NCBI GenBank assembly: GCA_902597725.1
Contig: CACJYQ010000002.1
Coordinates: 1-64,000 of the forward strand
Direction of reading: 5' to 3'
From: an uncultured Pelagibacteraceae bacterium
Lineage (GTDB): Bacteria > Pseudomonadota > Alphaproteobacteria > Pelagibacterales > Pelagibacteraceae
Length of the DNA stretch: 64,000 nucleotides
This document shows positions 63,847-64,000 of the stretch, piece by piece. How positions within the stretch are numbered: position 1 is the first letter of the stretch; each line of letters starts with the position of its first letter. Below the pieces are notes generated by a model. That model made no database searches. It worked only from the letters and a program-made list of their open reading frames with translations, and was not told the DNA's origin. The position numbers and the translations under genes are program-made.

Positions 63847-64000
63847 TTAGTTGATTTTTCTCTCGTTTTTAAGCTCTTTTAGCTCATTAAATGTAGTTTC
63901 GCTCAAATCTTCTGAAAACTTTGATTCTAACTCTTGGATTCTCAGTTCTAAATTATGATTAAATAAATCTTTTGAAATATCTTCAAGTAGTTCTATCACT
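63847..64000 (-). CDS. dnaG: DNA primase DnaG, C-terminal end (cut by window)
   Basis: The last 50 codons of a gene entering from the right edge, ending in TAA 67 bases before rpoD. The peptide is a charged helical tail (VIELLEDISKDLF ... FNELKELKNERKIN) like the C-terminal helicase-binding region of DnaG. Identification rests mainly on the conserved dnaG-rpoD order, since no catalytic domain is in view. Confidence 0.7.
   Translation of the reverse strand, partial: VIELLEDISKDLFNHNLELRIQELESKFSEDLSETTFNELKELKNERKIN

Overview
This 64 kb window is AT-rich, gene-dense chromosome from a streamlined alphaproteobacterium, almost certainly a SAR11/Pelagibacterales member. The reasons are the very low GC content with lysine-, isoleucine- and asparagine-rich proteins, near-zero intergenic distances with many overlapping stop/start codons, a circularly permuted two-piece tmRNA (an alphaproteobacterial hallmark), and alphaproteobacterial gene neighbourhoods such as hflK-hflC-DUF2065-degP, lpxC-bamD-ligA and dnaG-rpoD. 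No prophage, IS element or CRISPR array is visible. The genus assignment is inference from composition and synteny; no search was run.

Layout. 1-5.9 kb: a branched-chain amino-acid ABC transporter, with the binding protein on + (5' end cut by the window) facing the livGFHM operon on -, preceded by a P5C-reductase-like gene. 6-11.2 kb: an outer-membrane beta-barrel protein and a five-gene - strand operon (DadA-like oxidase, EamA transporter, 2-hydroxyacid dehydrogenase, HDAC-family deacetylase, MsrB). 11.3-26.6 kb: one long - strand run reading hflK-hflC-DUF2065-degP-miaA-ilvI-ilvH-ilvC-leuA-mreB-mreC-mreD-mrdA-rodA, which joins membrane-protein quality control, branched-chain amino-acid synthesis and rod-shape machinery. 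26.7-38 kb: mrp, thyX, ssrA, a MazG-like NTP pyrophosphatase, fumC, an AsmA-like protein, a UvrD helicase, an aminopeptidase P, ligA and bamD.

38.8-57.2 kb: the division and cell-wall (dcw) cluster on -: rnpB, MraZ operator, mraZ, ftsZ, rsmH, ftsL, ftsI, a murE-murF fusion, mraY, murD, ftsW, murG, murC, murB, ddl, ftsQ, a drastically shortened FtsA-like gene, then lpxC. Two departures stand out. ftsZ sits right behind mraZ instead of after ftsA, and the gene in the ftsA slot encodes only 233 residues: it resembles FtsA's 1A/1C (SHS2) half and the C-terminal amphipathic helix, with no visible ATPase half.

57.2-64 kb: an AmpD-type amidase, mlaA and mlaC, a small tRNA-bracketed cassette, a methyltransferase, two tRNA genes, rpoD and the 3' end of dnaG. 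The cassette is 1.38 kb with three unknown tightly packed genes. It lies between an intact CAU-anticodon tRNA and an exact 50-nt copy of that tRNA's 3' half, which is the footprint of site-specific integration at the anticodon loop, but no integrase is present. A second tRNA, Val(GAC), has intact stems but non-canonical D- and T-loops.

Best candidates for something undescribed: the ATPase-less FtsA with relocated ftsZ, the tRNA-bracketed three-gene cassette, and the aberrant tRNA-Val. Most of the rest is core housekeeping.
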